Source: Granulicella sp. S156
GTDB taxonomy: Bacteria; Acidobacteriota; Terriglobia; Terriglobales; Acidobacteriaceae
DNA length: 64,000 bases
Assembly: GCF_009766105.1 (NCBI RefSeq)
Contig: NZ_LMUH01000009.1
Span: 399,428 to 463,427 of the forward strand
Direction: 5' to 3'
In this document: piece by piece, positions 9,804-17,742 of the stretch
Layout: each line of letters begins with the position of its first letter
How positions within the stretch are numbered: position 1 is the first letter of the stretch
Program-made: the position numbers and the translations under genes
The notes under the pieces: model-generated
Seen by the model: only the letters and a program-made list of their open reading frames with translations
Database searches by the model: none
Told to the model about the DNA's origin: nothing

Positions 9804-12635
9804 GTGACGTCAATGAGCTTAAGGAAGTGCCTGGCAGCGGCGATGGCCGTATGCTTTGCAGTGAGCGGATCTGCGATAGCGCAGACGGACGGCAAGCTGA
9901 AGCTGCCGGAGATCAAATACGAAACCTATACTCTACCCAACGGGCTGAAGGTCATCACGCATGAGGATCATCGGCTGCCGCTGGTCGCGGTCGACCTGTG
10001 GTATCACGTAGGGCCGCTGAATGAGCGCGCTGGACGCACGGGGTTCGCGCACCTGTTCGAGCACATGATGTTCGAAGGCTCCGAGCATGTGGGCGAGAAG
10101 GCGCACATCAAGTTTGTGCAGGGCGCGGGCGCGACGGACGTCAATGGGACGACTGACTTCGACCGTACCAACTACTTTGAGACACTGCCAGCCAATCAGC
10201 TAGAACTCGGATTGTGGCTGGAGAGCGACCGCATGGGCTTCCTGATGGAGGGTCTGGATCGCAAGCTGCTGCAGAACCAGCGCGACGTGGTGCGCAACGA
10301 GCGCCGGCAGGGAGAAGGACGGCCCTATAGCGTTGCCGATGAAGCGTCTTTCCACTTGCTGTTTCCTCAGGGGCACCCCTACTACGGCAGCGTGATGGGT
10401 AGCCATGCTGACATCGAAGCTGCACGCATCGCCGATATCCGTGACTTCCACCAGCAGTTCTATACACCCAATAACGCGTCGATCGCGATTGCCGGCGACT
10501 TCGATCCGAAACAGCTCAAGGAGCTGCTGACGAAGTACTTTGGGCCGATCCCCCAGGGGCCGAAGGTTGAACCTCTGAATGTGGTGACGCCCCCGATTAC
10601 TTCGCAGAAGCGCCAGACCATTACCGATACGGTGAAGCTGCCACGGTTGCAGATTGGGTGGCTCACACCTGCGGCCTATACGCCGGGCTCTTATGACATC
10701 GCCGCAGCGATGTTTGCGCTCGGAAGCGCGAAGGTCAGCCGCCTGGATAACGCGCTGGTCTACAAGGCGCAGGTCGCGCAGAGCGTCGAGTGCGACGTGG
10801 ATTCGCTGAAGCTGACCGGGATGGCCGGCTGCAGTGTAACGGCCAAGCCTGGCGTGAAGCTCGAAGACCTGGAGGCCACGGTCTGGAGCGAGATTGCAAA
10901 GCTACAGAAAGAAGGGCCGACTGCTGAGGAGATCGAGGCCTACAAGACCACGAATCTCTCAGGGAAGATCGAGGGCTTGCAGCGCTTGGGCGGCTTCGGT
11001 GGCGTGGCGGACACGTTGGACAGCTACAACCAGTACACCGGCGACCCGGGCTATCTGCCCAAGGATATCGCGGCGATTGAGGCTGTGACTCCCGCCAGTG
11101 CAAAGGCTGCAGCGGCGAAGTACTTCACCAAGGACTCCTCTGTCGTGGTGTACTGCGTTCCCGGCGAAAAGGTGTTGCACGATGTTCCGCGAAGCCCCGA
11201 CAACACCGATGCAGAGGTGAAGATCACCAACCCATACACGCCGGAGTTTGAGAAGTCGCAGGATTGGCGCAAGACGCCGCCTGCGGCTGGCCCTCCGGTA
11301 GCGGTGCATCTGCCGGTTCCACAGACCTTCACCCTGGCCAATGGCTTGAAGGTGTTCGTGGTGGAAGACAGGTCATTGCCGATTCTGGCGGCGTCACTGG
11401 TAGCGCGTGCCGGCAGTGAAAACAACCCTCAAGATAAAGCCGGGCTTGCATCACTGACGGCACAGACCATGGGCGAGGCGACTACCTCGCGCGATCTGAA
11501 ACAACTGGCCGACGCGCAGGAGCGCATTGGAACGCGTGTGTTTGTGAGCACCTCCATGGATGGCGCGACGGCCGGCATGACGGTGCTGACCAACCATGAG
11601 CATGCCGGGATGGACCTGTTCGCGGATGTGATTCAGCATCCCGCCTTCAAGGCCGAGGATCTGGATCGGCTGCGCAAACAGCGGCTGGTGGGTATCGCGC
11701 AGGAGGGCGATTCGGTTTCGGCCATGGTCTTCCGCGTCGGGCCTAAGTTGCTCTATGGCGACCAGCCTTATGGAAACTCGGAGACGGGTACGACCGAGAG
11801 TGTCACTGCGCTGACGCGCGACGACGTGTCGAGCTTCTACGCCAGCCACTATGGCCCTGCGGACTCGGCGCTGGTACTGGTCGGCGATGTGGACCAGGTT
11901 GAGGCGAAGAAGCTGGCAGAGCAGTACTTCGGCGGCTGGACGGGCAACGCCTCAGCGGCGATTACTCTGCCTCCTGCCCCAGAGTTGCAGCCGACGCATG
12001 TGGTCATCATCGACAAGCCCGGAGCCCCGCAGACAGCATTGTTTGCATTCGGTACAGGTGTTCCTGCGAACTCGCCTGACCTACCGGCGGTCCAGGTGAT
12101 GAACTACACACTGGGCGGCAGCTTTGCCAGCCGCATCAACATGAACCTGCGCGAGGTGCACGGCTATACCTATGGTGCAAGCTCACGCTACGCGTCTTAT
12201 CGCGGCATCGGACCGTTTCAGGCGGGGGGCCTGGTTCGTACCGACGTGACTGGTGCGGCTGCCAAGGAGTTGATGGGTGAGATCAAACGCTTCCCCTCCA
12301 CACCACCAACCGACGCCGAGTTGAACGAGGCAAAGGTCGCTCGCATCCAGTCGCTGCCGGGTCAGTTTGAGACGAGTTACTCGATTGCCGGTTCGATCGG
12401 CTCGATCTTCCTCTACGAACGCCCGCTCGACTACTACGCCGCGCTTCCCGCGAAGTATCGCGCGGTAACTTCGGCTGACGTCGCGCGTGTTGCGAAAGAG
12501 GACGTGCATCCTGATGAACTCATCATCGTGGCGGCGGGCGATCGTGCCAAGATTGAGCCGCAGTTGAAGGATGCGGGTCTCGGGCCGGTCGAGGTGCGGG
12601 ATATCCATGGAACGCTAGTGACGGACGCGAAGTAA
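9804..12635 (+). CDS. Secreted tandem M16 zinc metalloprotease
   Basis: A 943-residue exported protein with two M16 (insulinase/pitrilysin) halves. The first half has the inverted zinc motif HLFEH (about residues 83-87) with the downstream ERRQGEGRPY segment expected to carry the third ligand. The second half (from about residue 490, LANGLKVFVVEDRSLPILAAS) has lost the HxxEH motif (it reads LTAQTMGEAT), so only the N-terminal half should be catalytic, as in other active/inactive M16 pairs. A signal peptide covers the first 27 residues. Start choice: GAGGAG at 9791 is 7 bases before GTG 9804 but only 1 base before ATG 9798, so GTG is preferred. Confidence 0.9.
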   Translation: MTSMSLRKCLAAAMAVCFAVSGSAIAQTDGKLKLPEIKYETYTLPNGLKVITHEDHRLPLVAVDLWYHVGPLNERAGRTGFAHLFEHMMFEGSEHVGEKAHIKFVQGAGATDVNGTTDFDRTNYFETLPANQLELGLWLESDRMGFLMEGLDRKLLQNQRDVVRNERRQGEGRPYSVADEASFHLLFPQGHPYYGSVMGSHADIEAARIADIRDFHQQFYTPNNASIAIAGDFDPKQLKELLTKYFGPIPQGPKVEPLNVVTPPITSQKRQTITDTVKLPRLQIGWLTPAAYTPGSYDIAAAMFALGSAKVSRLDNALVYKAQVAQSVECDVDSLKLTGMAGCSVTAKPGVKLEDLEATVWSEIAKLQKEGPTAEEIEAYKTTNLSGKIEGLQRLGGFGGVADTLDSYNQYTGDPGYLPKDIAAIEAVTPASAKAAAAKYFTKDSSVVVYCVPGEKVLHDVPRSPDNTDAEVKITNPYTPEFEKSQDWRKTPPAAGPPVAVHLPVPQTFTLANGLKVFVVEDRSLPILAASLVARAGSENNPQDKAGLASLTAQTMGEATTSRDLKQLADAQERIGTRVFVSTSMDGATAGMTVLTNHEHAGMDLFADVIQHPAFKAEDLDRLRKQRLVGIAQEGDSVSAMVFRVGPKLLYGDQPYGNSETGTTESVTALTRDDVSSFYASHYGPADSALVLVGDVDQVEAKKLAEQYFGGWTGNASAAITLPPAPELQPTHVVIIDKPGAPQTALFAFGTGVPANSPDLPAVQVMNYTLGGSFASRINMNLREVHGYTYGASSRYASYRGIGPFQAGGLVRTDVTGAAAKELMGEIKRFPSTPPTDAELNEAKVARIQSLPGQFETSYSIAGSIGSIFLYERPLDYYAALPAKYRAVTSADVARVAKEDVHPDELIIVAAGDRAKIEPQLKDAGLGPVEVRDIHGTLVTDAK

Positions 12636-12656
12636 ACGGACGTTGCGGCAAAACAA

Positions 12657-12688
12657 AGAGAGGCGCGGCCCATGGGCCGCGCCTCTCT
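12657..12688. terminator. Perfect 32-bp palindrome, bidirectional terminator
   Basis: A perfect palindrome centred on CCCATGGG with stems of GC-rich sequence, between the convergent protease and fabD genes. Both stop codons lie within 35 bases. Confidence 0.8.
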
Positions 12689-12717
12689 GCATGAATTCGG
12701 GAACAGCACAGCGCTGC

Positions 12718-13800
12718 TCAGGCAAAAGCGGCGAGCGTCTTCTCCAGGCTCGCGGGATCTTCGATGTTTGTTGTCGCGAGAGCGCGGTCGATCTGACGAT
12801 TGAGGCCGCTGAGCACCTTGCCGGGGCCGACTTCGATGTAGTGCGTTGCGCCGCTCTGCTGTAGCAGCTTGATGCACTCCACCCAGCGAACAGCGCCGGT
12901 TACCTGCCGTATGAGCGCGTCGCGGACTTCGGAGCCACGGGTCATCAGGCGGGCGTCGACATTTGCTGCGACGGGGAAGGCTGGATCGGCGAAGGCGATG
13001 GATTCCAGGCGGCTGGTGAGTTCATCCTGCGCGGGCTGCATGAGCGCGGAGTGGAAGGGGCCGCTGACCGGAAGCATGACGGTGCGCTTGGCTCCTGCCT
13101 CTTTGCAGAGGGCTGCGGCACGCTCGACGGCGGCAGCGGTGCCGGAGATGACGATCTGGTCGGGCGAGTTGATGTTGGCGGGTGCTACGACGGCGCCGAC
13201 GCGTGATGCGGCCTCGACGGGAGTGCTGGCCGGGTTATTAGGGTCGGCGAGAGCCTCCACTGCGGCGGAGGCCTGAGAGCTGGGGTTGCCGGGGTCCTGA
13301 GGAGGCGCCTGGGTCAACTCGTCGGCGACACGTGCGCAGATGTCGTTGATCTGCTCTACAGGTAGGCCAAGGATCGCTGCCATGGCTCCTTGGCCTGCGG
13401 GCACGGCTGACTGCATGAACTGGCCACGCAGGCGTACGGTACGCACCGCGTCGGCGAAGCTGAAGGTGCCTGCGGCAACATGCGCGGAGTACTCCCCGAG
13501 CGAGTGCCCTGCGGCCAAGGCGATGGACAAGCCGCGCGACTTCAACTCCGGCTCCAGCACGCGCAGGGCTGCTGTCGATACCGTGAGGATCGCCGGCTGC
13601 GTATGCTCGGTGCGTTTGAGCTCTTCCTCAGGGCCTTCAAAGATGACCTTTGACAGGGCAAAACCGAGAGCGTCGTCGGCCTCTTCAAAGACCGCGCGGG
13701 CGGCGGGAAACGTGTCGTATAGCGCGCGACCCATGCCGACGGTTTGGGAACCCTGGCCAGGGAAGAGAAGGGCGATCTGTGGCAAAATGCTCATCTGCAT
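12718..13800 (-). CDS. fabD: Malonyl-CoA:ACP transacylase
   Basis: FabD moves malonyl groups from CoA to acyl carrier protein for fatty-acid synthesis. The 360-residue product has LFPGQGSQ at the start, the nucleophile elbow GHSLGEY with Ser100, the malonyl-binding Arg in VRLRGQFMQ (about 125), and the catalytic His in GPFHSALMQP (His250). Compared with the usual 310 residues, it carries an extra Pro/Ala/Ser-rich segment at about 163-203 (PQDPGNPSSQASAAVEALAD), a surface insertion that leaves the active-site motifs intact. Two in-frame ATGs (13800, 13794) are possible. Its start overlaps the end of the DUF1772 gene by 10 bases. Confidence 0.95.
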   Translation of the reverse strand: MQMSILPQIALLFPGQGSQTVGMGRALYDTFPAARAVFEEADDALGFALSKVIFEGPEEELKRTEHTQPAILTVSTAALRVLEPELKSRGLSIALAAGHSLGEYSAHVAAGTFSFADAVRTVRLRGQFMQSAVPAGQGAMAAILGLPVEQINDICARVADELTQAPPQDPGNPSSQASAAVEALADPNNPASTPVEAASRVGAVVAPANINSPDQIVISGTAAAVERAAALCKEAGAKRTVMLPVSGPFHSALMQPAQDELTSRLESIAFADPAFPVAANVDARLMTRGSEVRDALIRQVTGAVRWVECIKLLQQSGATHYIEVGPGKVLSGLNRQIDRALATTNIEDPASLEKTLAAFA

Positions 13801-14264
13801 AGTGTAGCGAGTTGGTGCGCGGTGAGCATAGCGTACACAGCGCAGGCGAAGGCGAAGGTGAGCACGCCAACGCGCCAGCGGTGGAGGATGTCCCAGCGGC
13901 GGTGTTCCTTCTGCCAGCTCGAGGGCGAAGCCTCGGGCGGCAGCGCGGCGATCCGATTATTGATCGGAACAAGCGTGGTGACGGTAAAGACGATGACTGC
14001 CGCCCACAGACTGGAAGCGATGATCAGGAAGGGGAATACTGTCTCGTGGCGATAGAGAGCTGTTTCCGCGAGAAGAAGCAGTAGGCAGAGCGCGTACCAG
14101 AATGGCATCGCCTTGCCTAGAAGCCGCGCAAAGAGACTGAGAGCCTGGGTTCGCGGACGGGGATCCAGTTGCTGCATGACGGGGTTGATGAAGAGGGAGA
14201 CGGTAAGCTCGTTGCCGATCAGCAGGCCAAGGCAGAGGATAGTGAACAGGTTGAAGAAGATCAT
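13791..14264 (-). CDS. DUF1772 membrane protein
   Basis: A 157-residue protein with four predicted membrane helices (about 3-20, 50-66, 74-98, 135-152) and the segment PINNRIAALPPEASPSSW after helix 3. This fits the DUF1772 (anthrone oxygenase-like) family. Its gene overlaps fabD by 10 bases and is divergent from an HxlR-type regulator with a perfect palindrome between them, the usual arrangement for a stress-inducible gene and its regulator. The substrate is unknown. Confidence 0.75.
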   Translation of the reverse strand: MIFFNLFTILCLGLLIGNELTVSLFINPVMQQLDPRPRTQALSLFARLLGKAMPFWYALCLLLLLAETALYRHETVFPFLIIASSLWAAVIVFTVTTLVPINNRIAALPPEASPSSWQKEHRRWDILHRWRVGVLTFAFACAVYAMLTAHQLATLCR

Positions 14265-14334
14265 GACGGCAGACTCCTGGTTTGCGTACAGGCTTCTGAT
14301 TCGCTGCAGGGCATTGCCGTTTCAGAGAGGTGTG

Positions 14335-14350
14335 CTGACAAATTTGTCAG
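14335..14350. promoter_or_regulatory. Perfect 16-bp palindrome, candidate HxlR operator
   Basis: CTGACAAATTTGTCAG lies 16 bases before the HxlR start and about 70 bases before the divergent DUF1772 start. Placement and symmetry suit a dimeric winged-helix regulator. Confidence 0.6.
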
Positions 14351-14366
14351 GCACGGAGGTGGGCAG

Positions 14367-14705
14367 ATGGCAGTTTCGAAGAAGGAGAGATCACCGTGCC
14401 CCATCGACGCGATGCTATCGGTGATCGACGGGCGATGGAAGGGAACGATCCTGTGGCATCTTGTGTCGACGCCGTTGCGCCCGAGTGAACTGCGTCGCCA
14501 GATTCCGGAGATTACCGAGAGAATGTTGATCCGTCATCTGCAGGAGCTGGTGAGCGACGGGATTTTGTTGCGGCAGGAGGAAGAGGGTAGGCCGCGGTCT
14601 GTACGGTATTGCGTGTCGGAGTACGGGATGACTCTGGTACCGGTGTTGGAGAGCATCTGCGGGTGGGGCAGGAATCACCTGGCGCGGGTTGCCTCTATTC
14701 AATGA
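14367..14705 (+). CDS. HxlR-family transcriptional regulator
   Basis: A 112-residue winged-helix protein of the HxlR type: CPIDAMLSVIDGRWKGTILWHL at the start includes the single conserved Cys (about residue 11) often used for redox or electrophile sensing. LRPSELRRQIPEITERMLIRHLQELVSDGIL forms the recognition region and GRPRSVRYCVSEYG the wing. The ATG at 14367 has GGAGGT 7 bases upstream; the longer open frame to 14169 runs through the operator and the divergent gene, so it is rejected. It probably controls itself and the divergent DUF1772 gene. Its 3' end overlaps the convergent gene by 11 bases. Confidence 0.9.
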   Translation: MAVSKKERSPCPIDAMLSVIDGRWKGTILWHLVSTPLRPSELRRQIPEITERMLIRHLQELVSDGILLRQEEEGRPRSVRYCVSEYGMTLVPVLESICGWGRNHLARVASIQ

Positions 14706-16185
14706 CACCGGAGACGAAGATTTGCTCGGCTGTGGCGGAGGTCAGGCGGTAGAGCGCGAACTGGCGTGTCGATTGCGCACGCAGCTCGAAGAGCAGGCTG
14801 GCCCGGTGCCCGGCGTCCGGGTCGACGGCATCGACCAGCCGCATCCAGGGCGTGCGATCGAGGTGTGTGGCATCAGTGATCGAACTGAGGGAGACCTGTA
14901 GGTCTCCCGAGGGAAGGTGTTGCGCGACCAGCGTGAGATAGACAGGGCCGCCTGTTGTGACGGCTACCTCTGCCGTGTACACGAACGTTGGCAGGCCGTC
15001 GTAGCTCAAGGTATAGGGCGTGAGCTGCTCGTTGGAGAGTACAACCGGCGGCGGAGTTTGGGGTATGGGCGCGGCCTTCGCGGCGGTGCTCCGATGGGTA
15101 CTCTTCCTGGCTGTTGTTTTAGGCGTTTGGTTCGCAGCAGGTGTTGTAGCGGTTGGCGGAAGGGTGAGGTGATTGATCGTGATGTAGTTGGCGACACGGG
15201 GTTGGGCAAGTGTCTGGAACTGGATCAGTGTCGCGGCGCGCTCCGTGGGAGTGGCCCACTCCCGCGCGAAGAGATGAGGTTCACGGTTCGCGGCGTCGGA
15301 GACGGCAGCGACCTGATGCAGATTGGGCGGCAGACTCTTGAGCTCTGCTGTAGGAGTGAGGCCCGCCGGCTTGCCTCGGCGCATGGTTGGACGGCTGGGG
15401 TCATCGTTCAACGATGTGCTCATACCGGTAACTGCTGATCCGCTGTCTTGCTTGCGACGCTGGGCGTCCTGCTTGGGATCGCGATGGCGCAGGGTGGGGC
15501 GATCTGGATCGTCGGCTGGCACGTCGCCGGTCGAGGTCGTTGTGGAAGTGCTCCCGGAAGTGCTTCCAGAATCGCTGTTGTCCCGGCGCGTCATGTGAGG
15601 TCTGTCGGGATCGTCGTCCGTTGGCTTTGTCGAGTCCGAAGTCGCGGGAGTGGTTTTGTCGGGTGAGGTAGTAGAGGTCGTAGTGCTCGGTGCGGACCTT
15701 CCGGCGAAGTGTGGTCTGTCGGGGTCGGAGCTCGCAACGATAGCCGCGGGGTGCGCGGAGGCGTGCAGGGCGGGAGCCTTCGGTTCGGCGGGTGTTGGCT
15801 TGAAGTTGCCATAGCCGAACCAGGCGGTTACAGGGTTGTCATCCGTGGCCGAGCGGTGTGTGACGACGTTGCGTGCATACTCGAGGTCCACTGTGCCTTC
15901 CGAGCGTCCTGCCTCTTCAATGGAGTACACGTTGCCGGTCTGCAGCGCGAAGGGGATGGGCTGCGTGAGGTATACCCCGGCATCTTCGAGGTGGCCGTTG
16001 ATGAAGAGCGACACGGGAACAAGTCGTGCGGCGGTAGGCTTTGCGAGATCGCCTGTCCACTCATAGATGGCGACGGCTCGTGTCACGTGCTCGGGGGCCG
16101 CGACGCGATGTGTCTGTGCGCACACAGGCGCAGCGAGGAGTGCCGCCAGCAGAACCGGACCGCCAAAGGAAGAGCACTTGAGCAT
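14695..16185 (-). CDS. Secreted Pro/Thr/Ser-rich protein with DDPDRP repeats
   Basis: A 496-residue protein with a signal peptide (MLKCSSFGGPVLLAALLAAP, then VCAQ), an N-terminal beta-rich region (about 25-130) and a long disordered linker. The linker carries four copies of a DDPDRPxxxR motif (DPDRPHFAGR, DDPDRPHMTRR, DDPDRPTLRHR, DDPSRPTMRR) at about 158-290. A C-terminal domain (about 310-496) contains YTLSYDGLPTFVYTAEV and LRAQSTRQFALYRLT. The function is unrecognised; the repeats could bind a partner or the cell wall. The ATG at 16185 fits the signal peptide, so the further upstream frame is not needed. Confidence 0.7.
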   Translation of the reverse strand: MLKCSSFGGPVLLAALLAAPVCAQTHRVAAPEHVTRAVAIYEWTGDLAKPTAARLVPVSLFINGHLEDAGVYLTQPIPFALQTGNVYSIEEAGRSEGTVDLEYARNVVTHRSATDDNPVTAWFGYGNFKPTPAEPKAPALHASAHPAAIVASSDPDRPHFAGRSAPSTTTSTTSPDKTTPATSDSTKPTDDDPDRPHMTRRDNSDSGSTSGSTSTTTSTGDVPADDPDRPTLRHRDPKQDAQRRKQDSGSAVTGMSTSLNDDPSRPTMRRGKPAGLTPTAELKSLPPNLHQVAAVSDAANREPHLFAREWATPTERAATLIQFQTLAQPRVANYITINHLTLPPTATTPAANQTPKTTARKSTHRSTAAKAAPIPQTPPPVVLSNEQLTPYTLSYDGLPTFVYTAEVAVTTGGPVYLTLVAQHLPSGDLQVSLSSITDATHLDRTPWMRLVDAVDPDAGHRASLLFELRAQSTRQFALYRLTSATAEQIFVSGVIE

Positions 16186-16291
16186 GCTTTTATTAGACGC
16201 CAAGAGACGGAACAGCGTTTCGAGGGGCATAGCCCAAGTGACATCAAACTGCGATGAGATGATCGATTTGCCGAGTATCACTGCCACCCAC

Positions 16292-16327
16292 AATTCTAGA
16301 GATCATGCGAGCCACATCTCTAGAATT
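16292..16327. repeat. Inverted repeat in divergent promoter region
   Basis: AATTCTAGAGAT and ATCTCTAGAATT form 12-base arms with a 12-base loop in the 274-bp space between the divergent secreted protein and the GDPD gene. An operator or a small hairpin is possible. Confidence 0.55.
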
Positions 16328-16459
16328 CTCTGATTACCCCGTACCCACTAAGGGCGCATTTATGTCATTCGCACCCGATACAAGGAGAACCCCTTTCCGC
16401 TGCCACCGCCTCTACGGACGGTTTATCATCCTGTAACTGAAAGAGTTGAAGCTGTCCGA

Positions 16460-17392
16460 ATGTACAAAAAGCTTGCAGCCTCTTTGCTTCTCGGAGTTAT
16501 GCCTTTGGCCGCCCAGACGATCCTGGTTCATGCGCATCGCGGAGGACGTGCGGCGCGACCGGAGAACTCCATCCCGTCGTTTGAGTTCGGGATCCAGCAC
16601 GGAGCCGATGTTCTCGAGCTTGATCTGGCTGTGACCAAGGACAATGTCCTGGTCGTGTCGCATTCGCCGTACCTGACGCAGATGCACTCAGACGATCCGC
16701 GCATGGCTGCGGCTCTGGCGAATGAGCGGCAGTGCGTAGGACCGGCACTCCCTCCGGGAACGTTGATCCATTCGCTCACGCTGGCGGAGTTGAAGCAGTA
16801 CGACTGCGGGTCGAAGACCCTGCCGGCCTTTCCGCACCAGGTAGCGGTTCCGCACACTACGATCCCGACCTTTGAAGAAGTACTGAACCTGGCTCCGCAG
16901 GGCACATTTGAGTACAACGTCGAGACCAAGATCTTCCCGAATCACCCGGAGATCACGCCAACACCGGAGGTGTTCGTGCAGATGATCGACGAGGCAGTGC
17001 GGCGGCACCATCTGGAGTCGCGCGTGATTCTGCAGAGCTTCGACTTCAGGACGTTGTTGGCGATGAGGAAGCTGGACCCGAAGATCCGTCTGTCGGCACT
17101 CTTCGGGCAGGCGAAGTATGACAGCTTCATGGGCCTCACTGACCCGGATAAAAGCTTCGCTCATATCGCGAAGATCACCGGGGCGGACATTCTGAGCCCG
17201 GACCAGAGCCTGGTAACGCCGGAAGAGGTTGCGACGGCTCACGCGGCAGGGGTGCAGGTCGCTCCCTATACGGTGAACACAGAAGAAGGCTGGAAGAAGA
17301 TGGCTGATGCGCATGTCGATGCCATCATCACGGATGATCCGGTCGGGCTTCTGCAATGGCTGCGTGCACAGACCCCGCCTTTGCATCCGTAA
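16460..17392 (+). CDS. Secreted glycerophosphodiester phosphodiesterase
   Basis: A 310-residue GDPD-type enzyme with a signal peptide (residues 1-19, MPLAAQ), expected to hydrolyse glycerophosphodiesters to glycerol-3-phosphate and an alcohol outside the cytoplasm. The family motifs HRGGRAARPENSI (about 26-38), the metal site ELDLAVTKDN (about 53) and the closing DAIITDDPVGL are clear. The second active-site His motif, usually HD, reads HSP here (VVSHSPYL), so the neighbouring acidic residue is missing. A remnant of another gene follows in the same frame directly after its stop codon. Confidence 0.9.
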   Translation: MYKKLAASLLLGVMPLAAQTILVHAHRGGRAARPENSIPSFEFGIQHGADVLELDLAVTKDNVLVVSHSPYLTQMHSDDPRMAAALANERQCVGPALPPGTLIHSLTLAELKQYDCGSKTLPAFPHQVAVPHTTIPTFEEVLNLAPQGTFEYNVETKIFPNHPEITPTPEVFVQMIDEAVRRHHLESRVILQSFDFRTLLAMRKLDPKIRLSALFGQAKYDSFMGLTDPDKSFAHIAKITGADILSPDQSLVTPEEVATAHAAGVQVAPYTVNTEEGWKKMADAHVDAIITDDPVGLLQWLRAQTPPLHP

Positions 17393-17626
17393 GGGAGCAT
17401 TGCCCACTGGCCGGATATTCAGATTCCAAGGCCTGAGGTCACGCTCGCGTTCGATACCGATCGCAGGCAGACTGCCGAGACACGCACGCGGCTCCTCGAT
17501 AAGGTGGCAACCGACAATCTCCTGATAGGCGGCATGCACTTGAACTTTCCTGGGTTCATCCGCATTCATCGTGACGGCAATACGTATGCCATTCATGAGG
17601 AACGCTGGTTGCCAGATCTCAGATAA
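17393..17626 (+). pseudogene. C-terminal fragment of an MBL-fold metallohydrolase
   Basis: Starting right after the GDPD stop codon and in the same frame, 77 codons without a start read AHWPDIQIPRPEVTLAFD, then QTAETRTRLLDKVATDNLLI, GGMHLNFPGFIRIHRDG and IHEERWLPDLR, ending at TAA. This matches the C-terminal third of secreted metallo-beta-lactamase-fold hydrolases (VTVxFDxD, TRxRxLDxxAxD, GMHLPFPGFG). The zinc-binding HxHxDH region is absent, so it is a decayed or truncated gene. It lacks an ATG at its 5' end and so escapes ordinary ORF calling. Confidence 0.8.
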
Positions 17627-17646
17627 TGGATGTTTTCGGTGCTATC

Positions 17647-17698
17647 CCAAATCTGCCATCTCGACCAAAAGCGCCCTTGGTCGAGATGACAGATTTGG
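17647..17698. repeat. Hairpin of GTCATT-type repeat family
   Basis: Arms of 22 bases with one mismatch (17647-17668, 17677-17698), containing TTGGTCGAGATGACAGATTT, between the convergent fragment and the efflux outer-membrane gene. Probably also terminates transcription. Confidence 0.75.
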
Positions 17699-17742
17699 TG
17701 TGATCTATTTCTGCATTACATTAGCGGTGCAATCGCTTTAGA

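Noticed and set aside
16460-17392. GDPD as inactive because of the HSP motif
   Set aside because: The main metal and catalytic motifs (HRGG, PENS, ELD) are intact, so loss of activity cannot be claimed from this change alone.
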